Below, piece after piece: positions 32,946 through 33,557 of a stretch of 33,557 nucleotides of DNA (positions within the stretch are counted from its first letter, which is position 1; each line of letters opens with the position of its first letter). The translations under genes were made by a program, and so were the position numbers. This stretch comes from Deltaproteobacteria bacterium (GTDB lineage: Bacteria > Desulfobacterota > DSM-4660 > Desulfatiglandales > HGW-15). Below the pieces are notes generated by a model. It searched no databases, was not told the origin of the DNA, and saw only the letters and a list, made by a program, of their open reading frames with translations. The stretch is taken from the NCBI GenBank assembly GCA_019308985.1, contig JAFDHB010000022.1, forward strand, positions 1 through 33,557, written 5' to 3'.

Positions 32946-33457
32946 GGGGACGTTGATTCATAATTCAGTAATTATGCCCCAGCATCTTGAGCTTTTTCTT
33001 TTTGACGATGCCCTCTCCCCTCCTTATCACATGGGCAACACCGGATTGACTCATTGGTCAAGAGCGTGACTATCCGTGTGCCGCTGAATCCGAGTTCCTG
33101 CACCGCCCAGTAACAGAAAACACTTCTTGCCTCAGACCTTAAGTTTTGCCTGCTCCGTGAATAGGGATCTTTTTTGTCGATCGGGTAGAGATCCAGGAAA
33201 ATGTGCACGGGTTGGAAGAAAGGCCCACGCATAGCAGGAAGTGTTGGTCTTGGGCAATAATTCCGCAAGGCGCTCTGACATGTCATTGGAGTCATTGTTG
33301 TCGCGGAAGATCATGGTACCGTCAATGCCGCAGATCATTATGTGGTGAAGGACGGCTGGAGGGTGAAGTCTTGCAGATCGTGGCATGGGAAACTCCAAAC
33401 ATGTCGTTTATGGTCAGAACTCAGAATCGACTTATTTAATTATGAATCTACGTTATA
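32946..33457 (-). mobile_element. Decayed RAYT element with imperfect inverted ends
   Basis: The left end, GGGGACGTTGATTCATAATT at 32946, is matched by a reverse-complement copy around 33435-33457 (core 33438-33453, 15 of 16 bases). The outer C/G run is lost on the right side. Between them is a broken transposase gene on the minus strand. The end sequence shares GGGGACGTTG with the intact element at 125. Confidence 0.7.
32965..33386 (-). pseudogene. RAYT transposase pseudogene (internal deletion, frameshifts)
   Basis: The N-terminal part (from ATG 33386) reads MPRSARLHPPAVLHHIMICGIDG and continues to CYAWAFLPTRAH, where the second histidine of the HxH motif would follow, so the Y1 domain is cut short. 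Then most of the middle is missing. A C-terminal part in another frame reads RSEARSVFCYWAVQELG, typical of the RAYT helix-turn-helix tail, and a further frameshift leads to MSQSGVAHVIRRGEGIVKKKK and the stop at 32965. About half of the usual 300 or so residues are gone. It is not functional. Confidence 0.8.
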
Positions 33458-33557
33458 TATTGACAGAGCTGAAGGTTATAGCCCCGATGATAACGGGAGA
33501 AAAAATTTCTTACTATCTAGCAAAATAGAAAACCTCCTGTTAAGTAAAAAATGAATA

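Noticed and set aside
125..33457. Composite transposon formed by the two RAYT elements
   Set aside because: RAYTs are not known to move the DNA between two copies, the right copy is dead, and the intervening genes are ordinary chromosome.
33458..33557. Open frame running to the right edge of the window (33342-33554)
   Set aside because: It crosses the RAYT remnant end and has no family motif or ribosome-binding site.

Overview
The window looks like chromosome from a Gram-negative, probably anaerobic bacterium. An outer-membrane B12 receptor with its own TonB-ExbB-ExbD, a tripartite tricarboxylate transporter, a DUF362 protein, a Mo/W-bis-pterin enzyme and RAYT elements together suggest Desulfobacterota (old Deltaproteobacteria) or a close relative. 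This placement is inference from gene content only. Nearly all genes lie on the + strand.

Layout. 39-114: tRNA-Lys(CUU), followed 10 bp later by an intact REP-associated tyrosine transposase (RAYT) element bounded by a perfect 24-bp inverted repeat (125-1215). 1216-1830: no convincing gene; a promoter near 1761-1790 serves a small secreted protein (1831-2190) and a metallo-beta-lactamase-fold hydrolase (2201-2842). 2893-7519: a PIG-L/LmbE deacetylase on the minus strand, a tandem-GNAT acetyltransferase, a CelD/FemAB-type acyltransferase and a family-4 glycosyltransferase. Three of these are the same families as mycothiol enzymes MshB, MshD and MshA. 7613-9015: a HAD phosphatase diverging from a nitroreductase. 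9117-12149: a secreted two-domain M16 zinc peptidase.

12471-15433: a tctC-tctB-tctA solute transporter. 15573-18537: two small proteins, nicotinamidase (pncA) and a GNAT-DUF362 fusion protein. 18608-25557: the best-understood unit, a cobalamin riboswitch with an intrinsic terminator, then btuB-btuF-btuC-btuD-exbB-exbD-tonB as one tightly packed, mostly overlapping operon. It contains every protein needed to carry B12 across both membranes and to energise the outer-membrane step. 25898-29053: a carbohydrate-type ABC importer (binding protein and two permeases) with no ATPase gene in the window. 29313-30161: nadC. 30352-32520: an acetylene-hydratase-like molybdopterin enzyme with no partner subunit nearby.

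The right end is a debris zone: a complete vapB antitoxin gene with a candidate operator/promoter and an apparently leaderless start, a vapC toxin reduced to its first 15 codons, and a decayed RAYT element whose inverted repeats share the GGGGACGTTG tip of the intact element at the left end.

The strongest leads for something new are the Msh-like gene set at 2.9-7.5 kb (one member appears to carry an internal deletion), the GNAT-DUF362 fusion with its Cys cluster, the orphan Mo/W enzyme, and the vapB/vapC remnant.
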